NCBI RefSeq assembly: GCF_028476545.1
Contig: NW_026731675.1
Location: forward strand, 124,001 to 188,000
DNA from: Physella acuta
Lineage: Eukaryota > Mollusca > Gastropoda > Physidae
Reading direction: 5' to 3'
Length of the DNA: 64,000 nt
How positions within the stretch are numbered: the first letter of the stretch is position 1; every line of letters starts with the position of its first letter. Shown here in pieces: positions 1-47,000 of this stretch. The position numbers and the translations under genes are program-made. The notes under the pieces are model-generated. The model did not search any database. It saw only the letters and a program-made list of their open reading frames with translations, and had not been told where the DNA came from.

Positions 1-41
1 GGTGGAGTTGTGCGCATCTTTGTGCGCACCGTTGTCTCACA

Positions 42-88
<47 letters not shown>

Positions 89-379
89 ATAAAATAGAAA
101 TATATATAAGCCGAACAGTAAATTTTGAAAATTAGAGGGTTTTTTTTAACTACAAGCAATATTGTATCAAATCTATAAATAGCTAGAAAGTTCAGTCTGA
201 GTGTACACATGACGTAATTGTCTTTGTTTGTCGATCAGAGCTCAGAGTTCAAGTTGGTAAAAAAAAACTCGGTTTTACAAGTGTTATTGTTCTTAATTTA
301 ACAGTTTAATTACCGAAACAATGAGTAATCAAGTAGGCCTACCTCTGTCAACGACAACTATTTGTCAGACATACTAGTG

Positions 380-508
<129 letters not shown>

Positions 509-2008
509 CACATAAGAATTTAAATGTTTTACTAGAAATTTTTGAGCTGGGGCTTGTAGTGATATACTGGATTTAGAAATGTATAATATAAAGAGGTTTG
601 TGGATATCATATAACACGATGTAGATGGGTTACAAGTCATATTCAGCTTTATATAATTTTTGCACCATTTCTAAAAGCCCAATTTTCAAAAGTCCAGTAA
701 TAAATAGATGATAGAAGTGAGATTATTTAAAGTGTAGTTTAGCGAAATAAAATGCCCATTTAGTTCCAAGTTTTAAAGTAGATTTTCTTAAATCGATCAA
801 TGTTCAGTAACGTTTCTTCTAGCATGAGTCTCACATACGAGCGACTCTGTCCTTAGATTCTAGACTCCAGGAGAGGTGGACGTGGGTGGCAACAAGGTCT
901 AGCACTTCGTGTCTGTCTATTGTCAACACCACGGCTGTTAATAAAAAAGGTTATCAAATACAAAGGGACGTAAGCTTCTCTGTGATAGAGGACAGACATT
1001 ATCTCCCTTATCACCCGCCTGTGGTTTTTTCTTTACAAAAGGGAGATGACTTGTTTAGAAAGGGGAAGTTTCTATTAGATAACTATCGTTGGAGAGGGTT
1101 GATAGATCTTTCAAAGGGCTAACCAAATTACATCGTTTGTGGTCGGGTGGGGTGGTGAGTAACGTGCGATCACGTGATGTTTGTTGAGCTCACGCTGTAG
1201 GCATGCTGGTGACGCTGATATTTGTGTGAGAACGGTGATGTTGTCAGGATCCGGGGAAAGACAACTCGGGTCGTACATAAATGACGTCACTCTGACGGTA
1301 GGGATAGCAGGACATTAGCCCTGTTAATTCCTCCACCCCTGACATCTTTCCCTGTCAATTACTTCTACACTCCTCCCCCCGGTCATTTAGAGGTAGCGGT
1401 GTGAAAAGGATAGCTTAAAGAAACGATAGGGATAGGGAGATGTATAGGGATGTGGATAATATGTATTGTAAAAAGATGAAACGTCATACACTAAGATTTT
1501 TGTGACACTGTGTGACGAGGGGGTGTGCTAAAGAAAATGTCAAATCAGAATGTAACATTTTAAAAACACTTTCTGGTGAACTGTAATAAAAATTGATCAA
1601 TGCTTCTAACTTTCACCCAAACAAGGTAGTTTAATAGAAATTGATGTATTAAAAAATGCGTTTAGGTAGGGGTCATAGGCTGAAAGGTAACGTCATTTGA
1701 AGGGAATAGTCTGACTTGTAGTGTGGAGGGTGTGGGATGATGTAAAAATGCGTGACGTTATTAATAAACGACCCTCTAGCTTAGAAAGAAAAAGGAATAC
1801 AATCAACAGGATCAATGAATTTCCCCTTTTATTTTGCACCGATCCTTTCTTTTCTAGGCACCCCAAGACAACGGGCCACTTGTTCTACCTCCTGACTCAG
1901 TGCAGAGAAGAAAGTTAATGCTTTTATTCTCAGTTTACTTTATTAACTTTTTTAAGTTCTTTTGGAGAGCCCTTCGCAAAATAGCTCATTTGTTTTGGTG
2001 ACTTTTTT

Positions 2009-2554
2009 GGGAGCAGACACCAAATCACGTGACACTGTTGGGAGCAGACGCCACGTGACAGTGTTGGGAGCAGACGCCACTTGACAGTGTTGGGAGCAGA
2101 CATCACGTGACAGTGTTGGGAGCAGACATCACGTGACACTGTTGGGAGCAGACGCCACGTGACAGTGTTGGGAGCAGACGCCACGTGACAGTGTTGGGAG
2201 CAGACACCACATCACGTGACAGTCATGGGAGCAGACAATACATCACGTGACACTGTTGGGAGCAGACACCACATCACGTGACAGTGTTGGGAGCAGACAC
2301 CACATCACGTGACCGTCATGGGAGCAGACAATACATCACGTGACACTGTTGGGAGCAGACACCACATCACGTGACACTGTTTGGAGCAGACACCACATCA
2401 CGTGACCGTCATGGGAGCAGACAATACATCACGTGACACTGTTGGGAGCAGACACCACATCACGTGACACTGTTGGGAGCAGACACCACGTGACAGTGTT
2501 GGGAGCAGACACCACGTCACGTGACACTATTGGGAGCAGACACCACATCACGTG
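2009..2554. repeat. E-box minisatellite (CACGTGAC ... GGGAGCAGACACCA)
   Basis: A tandem array with units of about 25-31 bp built from GGGAGCAGACACCACATCAC followed by GTGACACTGTT. I count about 18 copies of the palindrome CACGTG. Unit length varies, and some units carry GTCATGGGAGCAGACAATAC instead. Confidence 0.93.
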
Positions 2555-5500
2555 GTCGGGTACCCTGGGGTCAGACATTATTCGGACAATGTTTGAATTG
2601 TTTGTCTGCCTCAGTTGGCGCCTACACAAGACAAGGCTAGGGTGATTCATTGTTTATTTGCACGCATGTTACACGTATTCAACGACGCCTACAGAACAGG
2701 ATGGGTTTATAAAATCAACATCAGCGCACGTCCAACTGTTTGATTGGGTTAACAGGTGCAGGCGGTACAGGAAGCTGTATGATGACGTCATTAAATATGG
2801 CTACATAACAACTTAGTATTAAGTCTCAACCTTTTATACCCCATATAACCAGTTATTTTGAAGTTTTCTCTCCTAGATGGGTTGCTCTATCGTCGCATCA
2901 GAAACGTCTAAAAGAGGAACTCTGAAAATAACAACTGATTTTCTGCATCTACGCATAGACAAGATTATTTGTATACGTCAATGTAAATGTTATTTACGTA
3001 TAACAACGTATACACCTAGTATATAAAAATGTATTACTAGAATTAGTCAAATTTAAAAAGTTTAAGATTTGTAACATGGGTGCCTTGCAGTTTTCAATAA
3101 AGCAAGCTTTGAAATTATAACAAAATTTTAATATGACAAGCTTTGAAAATATAACAAAATTTTAATATGACAAGCTTTGAAATAAATTATTTAAAATTTT
3201 AATGTTTTTAAATTTTAAGTATGCTTATAATAAGCTGTTAAATATAATAAGCATTTTAATATAAAATTTTCGGAATACAAAAAGAATTCAAATATAACAA
3301 GTTTTGTGAAATTTAAAAAAAAATTTAAATGCAAAACAAATTAAATGCAAGAAATTAACAAAAAATCTCATTAAAATTTTTAAAAATACAAATACAACAA
3401 TAATATAATTATAAGAGGAACTAAAATATAATAAGAAATGAATCAAAACAAAACAAAAAATGAAAAATTGTTAAATTTGACCACAATTTTTAAAATAATG
3501 AAGTAATTTTTACCAATATATCAAGCATTATAATAGCCTATAACAAGCATTATAATATAACAGTAATATAACAAGCATTGCAATTCGATAAACACTATTA
3601 AAACAAGCCTTGTAATAGAACAAGCATAGTAAAATATAGGAGCCACTGTAATATCGCAAAAATTATTATATATCAAACATTTTTATAACAAGCCTTGTAA
3701 TACATCAAACACTATTATAACAAGCCATGTAACGTAACAATCAAGTAAGCATTCGATCAAGCTGAAGGGAAACAAGTCATCCTTTTACTGAAATTTAACA
3801 TAATTTTTACAATTAAAAAAAAAACCAGCCGATGGTCGCCAGAAAGAAGAGCCTTCAATAGATCAAATTCCTCGCGTGCCCGTGTTAAGGCCTCTGCAAT
3901 TATTTACCTTGTGGGCAGATAAGGCAGGTGGGGCCTACACGTGGCATAAACACTGTCAATCTACCTCTAGACAAACTGATGAGGGTTTATTCCCGGGTGG
4001 CTCCACCTCCTTATTTGTCACCATAATCCTGATCGTCTGCCCGCGTGATTTGTAACAGCCTGGTCGTCTGCAAAGTGATCTGTAACAGCTCCCTAAATAT
4101 ATTTTTGTCCAACCCTCCACGTTTAATAACACTGATTACGAAAAAGTTATCCAAAAATTTCCTTCATCGTTACAACTCTTCTTTCCAGATTCTTCTCATT
4201 TACCTCCCTTTACACTTATCTCCCCTTGCAATGCGTTTTGCTTAGGGTTTCTCAAAGATGAATGGAAACGTTTAAAATAATATAAAAAAGCTAATAAATT
4301 TACTGTTTTCTCCGCATAGTTTTTGTACGTTTATATCATTTCTAGGTCTCTTGGTCGAGACAAATATCCTAGACATCTCAAGGGACATCCCGGGATGAAG
4401 AATATTTTTCTGTTGAAAATTTGTAAGAAAGAGTTAATCATCGTTAGCTTGCGACTTTCCTTGAACAAAGGGACATAAGCAGTAGGTTTTTGTTTTTTTC
4501 TGCTACAGACGCCCACATAAGCGAGGTTTCTCTCAACTCAATGAAATAATCCCGCTAATTTTACGGGCAATTTGTTCAGCTTTAAAAACGATTACAAGTC
4601 TGCTTTAAACTTGTGGTTGGTGTTTTTTTTTTTTTTTTGTAAAAAAAATTTAGCAGGGATAGTAGAAATGTGACAGTATTTTATGTGAGGTTGACATTTA
4701 CGGACCACCCATCTTGTCATGTTATAGGACTAACTCAGTCATGTCATGTCATAGGTACTACTCAGTCTTGTCATGGGTCTCACATATTATTTCAGGTCTA
4801 ACAACGGTGTCATGTCATAGATCTTACAGTCATGACAGTTATGGTGATGCCATGGCATAGGTTTAATCCAGTCATGTCACGCATCTTATATATCATGTCA
4901 GGTCTAATAACTATGTCATGTCATATAGGTCTTACAGTCATGTCATAGGTCTAATTCAGCCATGTCGTAGGTCTTACAGTCATGTGATAGGTCTTACCCA
5001 GGTGGTATTATCATCAGGCATCATGCGTATATCAAGTTCCACGAATGCGGTAGGCAGATGGCTCAGTTTGGTCTAGCTGTGTGGGACGAAGGAGGCGTCT
5101 CTGTTAAGATTGTTATAAGAGGGTAGTGATCTATTCAAATGTTATATGGGTAGGGGTGGGTCACATTTGTGTTCTATACAATCTGCACCGTCTCTTGCAA
5201 TATGGCCCCGTCTTGTTTGTGTTGGAATATTCTGTAAAAAAATTTAAAAAATCGTAATAATAAGATGTAACCGACTTACAACTAAAATATTTAATCCTTT
5301 TAATTCATTCTGACATTTTAAATTACCGTGTGAGGGAAATGACTTCCAATGCAAAGGGGGCGTTTTCAAAGGTGTCAATCATACAAGTGCTCGAGGCGTG
5401 TTGAGCGACTAGTTGGTGGTAAAGTACATTGTTCAAAGTTATCTTCCTGAAGACAAAGTAGAGATCTAGGGTTGTATTGGCCGTGAACAGGGCCCCCATT

Positions 5501-7538
5501 AGTCGTAGGGTCCACGATACTTTCTTACATCTGTAACAAGTATAAACAGCTCCTGCAATAGTTACATGACCCACACCGAAAGTGCTTAACCAGGGACCCC
5601 CCTGGGTGGTACGTAGCCATCCCCCCTCCTCCGAATAGTACGGAGCCAGGTGTCCTCTTGCACGATGAAACACAAACACAAGATGAAACTTCAAAGTTAA
5701 AATCACGTTCTGCAAAAAAAAAAAAAATTCTTGCTGATTTAAACAAATTAGAAAAAGAAAAAATATTTGTTTAGCAATTGTTTCGTTAAAAAAAAAGTGT
5801 ATGGTATCACTTTGTTGGAGTTACTTCAGACGTGCATAATAAGATTGAACCGGATTATATCTGCTTAACACTGGATTATGTAACATACAATCACCGTAAC
5901 ATATGTATTTATCTAACATGAAATCACCGTATTCTATCTATTTACGTAATATACGATCACCGTATTACATCGGTGTATGTAACATAAGATCACCGTATTA
6001 CATCGGTGTATGTAACATAAGACCACCGTATTCTGTCTATTTATGTAACATCCAATGAGACAAGCGTCCTACCGAGGGTGGTGCAGTAATCCAACACCCA
6101 CATTCCATATACTATTTGCACTAATGTGGACACGTAAGCCCCTAACATGGGTGGGGGATCCTGGGTAACTTTTTTTTTTTGGAAACATAAGTTTTATTAA
6201 AAATAAACGTGAAAAAAAACTAATTAATTTAAATATGAAAATATTTTAACTGTTTAAATCGTGTAACAATGTAAATAATTAGGAAGATAAATAATTAATT
6301 TGTATAAATAAACCGGAAGTCGCAGCAAGGCTTTCGACTTCTAGATATTTCATATGCAGGACTTACGGTATTTTCGTAAAACAAATGCCTTTACATGGGA
6401 AATAAGGAATTCAAATTTATGTATCTTGATGCGTATGAAATGCCTGAATTAGTAATTTACTCATCTCTGTGAAGTAGTCATATGTCACTAGGGCGACCGT
6501 TACAGCAAAACACTTGGGAAACGAGTGTAGTTGTCGTTATGGGTGCGGCAGTTAGTTTGTTTCCACGGTTGGTGACTTGTGGTCTTGTAATTTGATTGGT
6601 GAGCTGTCTTTGGTTTCAGGTAGAAAGAATCCATTGAGGATCATCATGCACGTTTTATTGGCATATGTATGAAAGCGCAGAGGTGGTTTACAGTCTCGTT
6701 GTTTTGTTTATAAATTATATGAGGTAGGAGTAAGATAAAAGACATGTTATATGACATTTGATTTTATTACATTCGCAACATTTCTCAATGGTTGGGTTAT
6801 ATAAGGCTTTGTACTTGTTTCTAATACATTTCTAAGACGCGTTTTACTCTTAACTCTGAAGTGATGTGATTGCGGAAATTTATTTTATTAAAATGCGGAC
6901 ATCTATTTGGTAACAAATTGTGGCCGTCTTTTTTCTTCGTTCTTTATTGTAATGGTGTACGTGATTTAATCCAACACAATTGAGTATTACGTGTCAACAT
7001 GTAATGCTCTATAGGCCGTGAATTCCGAGTCAAAGTGTTGTGAGTGATGGTGAACATGTAGTGAATATAAAGTGTAATGGTCTATTGATATAAACGTTAT
7101 TTGCAGTGAATTTAAAAATTTCTTATTTTTGAGCTCTCGTTGGATCATCTACATCATTCTGACATTGAATAATTTTTAACGAATAACAACATAGCGCAAT
7201 CAGATGTACACCGGGTACCCAACCTGAGAACCACTGATATTCACACCTGTAGTTAAAATGTGACAAGTCTCCTCCAAATTTACCACTGACATTTTTTTTC
7301 AACCAATTTGTGCCTTCTCGTTTTTTATAACTTGTTTGACTGGGGGGAAAAAATCGAATTTAAAAAAAAATGTGATCTTTCCCAAAGTTGCTCGTGTGTG
7401 TCAATAAGTGGCACAAAAAGTGAACAAATTCGTGGCGAGAAGATTTACACGGCGGTCCGCATTAAGTCGGCTTTCAAAAACCAGCTTGAATGGTAGAGTA
7501 CATAGAGTTAGCAGCAGCTAGATGTGTTGGGCGGGGGA

Positions 7539-7571
7539 GATCACTCCAACCACCGGTAGGTCGGAGTGATC
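7539..7571. repeat. Short inverted repeat (hairpin)
   Basis: GATCACTCCAACC and GGTCGGAGTGATC are inverted with one mismatch around a 7-base loop ACCGGTA. It is isolated and of unknown role. Confidence 0.7.
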
Positions 7572-7924
7572 GGACTTTGTTGCGTCGATGTTACGCATTG
7601 AATCAAGGGGCCCTACTCTATGTAGGCGGCGCGACGGTAGTTTACGTACATTTGCTCCAGACGAATGGAACGTTAAACAAATCCGAAAATAAATCTCTTG
7701 GCCTAATTGATAGCTAGCTGTCATTTCCTCGCCTTTGTAATTGGGAGGACTTGTCTCTAATTTTATGCGTATTATTATTTTCGTCTGCTTAGAAGTATGA
7801 TCTTCCTAAGTGGAGGGTAGGCCATTGTTCTTGTAAACCTTTTTGTTGTAGTAAGTGTGTGTGGGATACTGAAAAGCTGTAGATTACTAAGTCCGCCTCC
7901 ATATTTGTTCCTCCCCCACACAGT

Positions 7925-8445
7925 CCTTTAGTACTCACCCTAATATTTCCACATCCACTTGAACTTACACATTCCAACACTAACATACACATTCCAACAC
8001 TAACATACACATTTCAAAACTAAAATACACATTCCGACACTAACAAACACATTCCCTCCTATTTACCCCATCAAAACATTCCCATTCCACGACACACACT
8101 TACATAATATCCCACACATTCCCCCACCACCCCACACATTCTCATTTCCCACACTATTCCACATTCTCCATCACCTTACATATTCCCTACAATCCCCACA
8201 CATATTCCCCCACCCACCCCGACCACTCCACACATTCCCCCACCCACCCCCATCACTCCACACATTCCACCACTACCCAATATATTACCCACTGTTTCTC
8301 CCACTGCCCTACACATCCCCCACCACCCCACACATTCCCCACTACATCCCCCTCTACCTCTCATATTATCCACACATTACCCCACCATCCCACACATCCC
8401 CCACTATCTCCACCACCACCCCCACATCCCCCCACCACCCCTCTA
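7925..8445. repeat. C/A-rich degenerate tandem tract next to ADAMTSL exon 1
   Basis: Degenerate units such as CACACATTCCCCCACCACCC and ACACATTCCAACACTAACAT. The plus strand is almost free of G for about 500 bases. It ends roughly 140 bases before the ATG and so may overlap the promoter. Confidence 0.85.
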
Positions 8446-8587
8446 ATCCCAGCATGAACCACGACTCTGGTCACACCAGCGGTGAGCGTGACGTAACGCC
8501 CCACTGAGCCAGCAGACGACGCCAGCACTGGGCCACCACCAGCCAGCCCTACACAACCACAACAACCCAGCGCTAGATCAGCTCGCC

Positions 8588-42387
<33,800 letters not shown>

Positions 42388-42871
42388 TTCAATCTGAGAG
42401 TAATCCCTCCCTGTTGTTTATTTAAAAAAATATGGTGCTACAGAAAATTTACCTGTGATGGTCTACACAGGCCACGACTGGCTAAAAAAACCTTTTTCCA
42501 TTCCAGAAAATTTTGTTTGTATCCTGCTTTGAGATACAATTTATATGCTGGTTACTTAACATGTAATTGAAGAAATTGATTTTTTTTTTTAATTAGAACT
42601 TTCAAAATATTACTTTCAATGTAAATAAAAATTTGAGCTTTAAGTCATAAATTGTAATGTGCAAAATAATTCAGTTATTAGCTAGCCAATAGTTAAATTG
42701 TTTTGTACTTTTCAAATGTATATTACTATTATTTCATCTAGATTCTTAAATTATTAGCTTTTCTCCTAATAGTTGGCATTTTATTGCTAATATCTTTAAT
42801 AATTATTAATTTAAAATCAGTTGGCTGTAGTTAGATTGGTATTTTGTATATTGAAATGCCATACAAGCAAA

Positions 42872-42877
42872 AATAAA
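42872..42877 (+). promoter_or_regulatory. Candidate poly(A) signal of ADAMTSL
   Basis: An AATAAA hexamer lies 485 nt after the stop codon in AT-rich sequence. Other hexamers lie further downstream, so the real 3' end is not fixed. The convergent SRFBP1 gene ends at 44019, leaving about 1.6 kb shared between the two 3' ends. Confidence 0.3.
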
Positions 42878-43804
42878 CTAAAAAGGATGAAAGTAATTCC
42901 AAGGTTCTTATCTAACGTTTAAAAACATATCCTGTGACTTGGCTTTAGGCTGCTTTTTTCCATTATATTATAACTGCACTCTTGCTCATTTACTATTTCT
43001 GTTCAAAAGTTACTTTAGAAAATGCTTTATTTCAATTAGAAAAATTACTTTCTAAAATATTATTATTTTTATTTTATTGATCTAGTAGTTTCCATTAAGA
43101 AAATTACTATCTAAAACTTTAATTCAGTGTTCTCTAACTACAAGATAAGGCAGAAAAGACAAAAAGTCTAATCAGTCTGCCGCAATAAAGACTGTATAGG
43201 GTAATATACATTTATAACAATGCTAATTACATATCAATTAGCAAAACCTTCATTATGACAAAGTGTGGTCACACTACTTTATTTATAATTATTTATAGCA
43301 ACATATGATGTGAATTAAAGCATTTATCAGAAGTGGAAGTTTGTTTATCAGAACTGCTATATATTTACCTTCTGAAATCAGTATTGATTTTTATAAATAT
43401 GACTAAAGCATCAATACTTAACATGCTCCTTTCTTTGCTTTGAAATATAAGTCAAGTGCTAATCTAAAATTGATAATCTCTCAATATTTAAAATAAACGA
43501 TGTACACAGCAGTAATGATACTGGTGTCAAGAGAAATCATGTAGATATAATAATTATACAATACTCAATAGCAGGAGTTGTATTACACTACCTGAAATTA
43601 TGATTTGATTCTTATGTTGTGATTGTTTTCAAACCATGTTGCTTTTAATAAATATTATTTTAAATACATGTGAATATCCTCCACTTTTTTTAAATTCTTT
43701 GACTTAATTATGGTACTCCTTAATCTGGACAATTAGCTATTTTCCTTGGATTTGAAACCATTGTGAACGAAATTATTAAGTTATTTCATATCTGATGGTC
43801 CTGT

Positions 43805-43965
43805 TTCTGTTAATTCAGCATATGAATAGAAAGTGGTAAGTGCTATATGAGCAGAGTTTACTTCAGAGCTGGGTGGGTGGAGTAAGGGTGCCTACAGACA
43901 AGAGCACAGCATTTGAACTAGAGACTTTCAGGCTAGCAGTCATGCACTCTATGATCCAACAAGTC
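43805..43965 (-). mobile_element. Decayed SINE copy
   Basis: On the minus strand fragments of the head (GATCATAGAGTGCATGACTG), an A/B-box-like part (GAAAGTCTCTAGTTCAAATG) and the middle are recognisable, but similarity is weak. It lies between the ADAMTSL and SRFBP1 3' ends. Confidence 0.45.
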
Positions 43966-44018
43966 ATATTTAGTGTTGGTAAATCGAGGAAATAAATCAG
44001 TACATTAAAATGTCATTT

Positions 44019-47000
44019 TTAATCATCGAATACAATTTTGCTGCCTTTAAAAGCTGCGATGCTACTTTGCTCTGCTTTGCGTTTTTTACTTGCTTCCCAT
44101 GACGGGTGAAGTTTTTCTGTATTTGAAACTGGAAAAAGTAAAACATGTTACATTAGTAACTTAGTAAGTGATAATATTGTTTTGGTAAACTATGCATTTA
44201 CATTAACATAAACATGGCATCAATCAAATGGTCAAATTTTCAATGTTGAGACAATGTCAAACTGGTATGTTGTAACAAAAACCTTTTGTTAACACTACTT
44301 CATGAGGAAATATTGGAGGCCCCTATTCCCAGTCGACTGGCCTAAGTCTGTTGACTGTAAATTGCTACAGTGGACTGAAAATAGGCATAGGATGCTCAAT
44401 CCCAGTTAAGTTAGTTATTTTTCATATGCAGTTATGTAGAAAATAGTTGGGGCCATTCAATATTTAAATTACATGGTGGAAAAGTGGTTTATTTATCATT
44501 CTGAATAAACTATAGTTGGAAATGTTTTTTAAGAACAAAAATGTATGTTTACCTGTTTTGGGTTCAACTTTTGTCTTACTTGAACTGTCTTTAAACCTAA
44601 CAATTCAAAATAATAAAAACATTAGATTATTTTAGCAGATGTTACTTTAATTTAATAGATGCAATTGAGATTTAAGAAGCTAAATAGTAAGGTGACAACT
44701 TAATGATATGCTTACACAGATTTCTTTCAACTCATGAACCCAGCATGAGAACATAATGCAACAGAAAGAAAAAAAGAAGTACTTACCTGTTAGTATTGGC
44801 TGGTTGATCACTTTTAACATGAGGTGGTTTTCTGTCTCTGTTTCCAAATGAGCCTCTCCCACGCATGCTACCCCTAGGTGCTGTTCTACTTCCTCTACCA
44901 GACCAACTTGTAGGCCTGTGCTCCTTGCTGAACCTGTCATGGCCAAATTGTTTAGTCGATGAGCCGCGATATTTTCCTGCATTAAAACGAGCTCTCTTGG
45001 AATTTTCATCATCAGTGGCATGTGGGTTATAAAACATGGACCCCACTTTCCTTTTTTTATCTGCAAATGAAAAATCATCTTCGCCATTATCAAATTCATT
45101 AAACTCCATTTCTTCCTGTGCAGCTTCCCCCTCATCATCACTGCCGAAAAATGGGTCACTGATTACATTCTTATTGGGCTTAGTCAAAAACTCTGGAACA
45201 TCCTTCTTTTTATTTTTTTTATTACGGGCAGGCGTATGATCTACACTTTCTTTGTCACTTTCATCTTCATCTGAAGAAGAGCTTGAAGAAGAATCCTCTA
45301 TTACATCACTGCTATTGTCCTCACCCAGATTTAATTCTTTCACAACACATTCACTTCTTGATTCTGATTTTTTACTGCTATTTTTTAGATGCTCATCAGT
45401 AGCTTCAGTCTCTGGGTTATTTTCTTCTTCATTTTCCACAATTGATGAGGCTGAAGATTGCTCAGCACTTTCATCTTCTGAACTAGAACTGCTTTCTTCA
45501 TCATCTGACAGATCATGTTCAATATCTTCATCATGTGAGAGATCTTGTTCAATATCTTTGTCTGAAGAGAGGTCATGTTGACTATGTTTGTCTGAAGAAG
45601 ATTGGTCAAGACTAGGTTTCACCAACAAATTGCTACTGTGACAAACTATTTCAAGACCAGCTTGTTCTCTCTCAATATTTGCATCTTTGATTTTATCTGT
45701 GCAGAGTATATCTTTAACTTCATTTGATTCTTTATTTAAAATGTCTTTCTTTATATTAGTCTTAGGTTTTATAGGAATTGAATGTAAGTTTTCATCGTTA
45801 TTCTCAGTAGTTTCGCTTGAATTTAAGGTTTTATCTTTATCTTCTAAACTTTCATTTATAACTAAGCTTTTTTCTGTGTCTGCAAGACTTTGATTTATTA
45901 TTTTAGATGGACTTGCTTTCTGTTGTATTTCTTTAGATTCAGCAACAACCACTTTAGGGACTGAAGCATCATCACTTGTTTCAGCACCAGATGTAATTTT
46001 AGAACGTTTTCTTTTTCTTTCAAATCTTTGTTCTGCTTTTTCCAGACCTTCCTTCCCAAACCTTTCATGTATATAAGCTTTAGTCATTGTCTCTGAAGCA
46101 TTAATGTTCTCAACACAATGTGCTAGTTTTTTTTGTTTTTGTTTTTTTGTCTTGAATCTACGCCCGGTTTGTTTTATCAGCAGATAAGCCGCTAGGTCTT
46201 GCCAATCCTGGTGTTGCTGGCGAAAATCAGAAACAACTTTTTTCATAAGGGGATGATCTGCAAGACGAGCCAAAGCCCGTGGACCAGCCAATAAGCTTAG
46301 CTGTAAAATAAATTTTAAGTAAATCAGAATAGGAATCTAGAATTATTTTTACCTTAATTAACTTGATCCTAAGCAAATCTTTACTTATTGTTTAAACTGA
46401 AACATTTTTGATTATTAATATCGAATAAATTAACAAAATAGAGTGGTGATTAACACTTGCCTTAGACACTTCTGCAAATGACTTTGTATTAGCAAGTGCA
46501 TACTTGGATACTTTGTCTTCTTTTAATTTCTGAAACATACAAATTTAAAAGAGAATATTTTTGTAAACGATCTTACTGGCAGTTAAACACTTCAAATAAA
46601 CCAAAAACATTGTGTGTATATGTACACAGAGCAATTTACCAACTGTTGTAGCACACAGAAGACAAAAAGATAATTTAAAATATTTTTACCAAAACTAAGG
46701 CTCAAAGCTTTCATCTAACATATAAATGTTTACCTTAATTGAATCAATTTCCTCAATATATCTTTCAGCTTTGCGTAAATTTTTTTCTTTCTGCTCCTCT
46801 GTGCCTCTAAAACGGAATCAGAAAGAAAAATTTCAGTAAAGTTTAAAGGCCAAACAATCTCTACATTTATTTCACCTAGTTATAAATATATACATTACAA
46901 GCTGCTCAACTAAAAAGTAATGTAATTGAAATATTATAAGGTATTTTGTTAAAATTAAACTACAGGTACATACCAAAACTTTAACATGAAAATACTCTCT

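Larger units (their letters stand above)
42388..44018. other. Region between convergent ADAMTSL and SRFBP1 3' ends
   Basis: AT-rich, no gene. It should hold both 3' UTRs and contains a decayed SINE (43805-43965) and several AATAAA-type hexamers on both strands. Confidence 0.6.

Noticed and set aside
5323-5715. 130-codon minus-strand frame
   Set aside because: No motif I recognise, no splice sites in frame, and a second open frame overlaps it. Could only be revived by transcript evidence.
45252-45581. Plus-strand frame of 109 codons rich in Ser and Glu
   Set aside because: It is the antisense of the acidic Ser/Asp/Glu region of SRFBP1 exon 5, which explains it fully.
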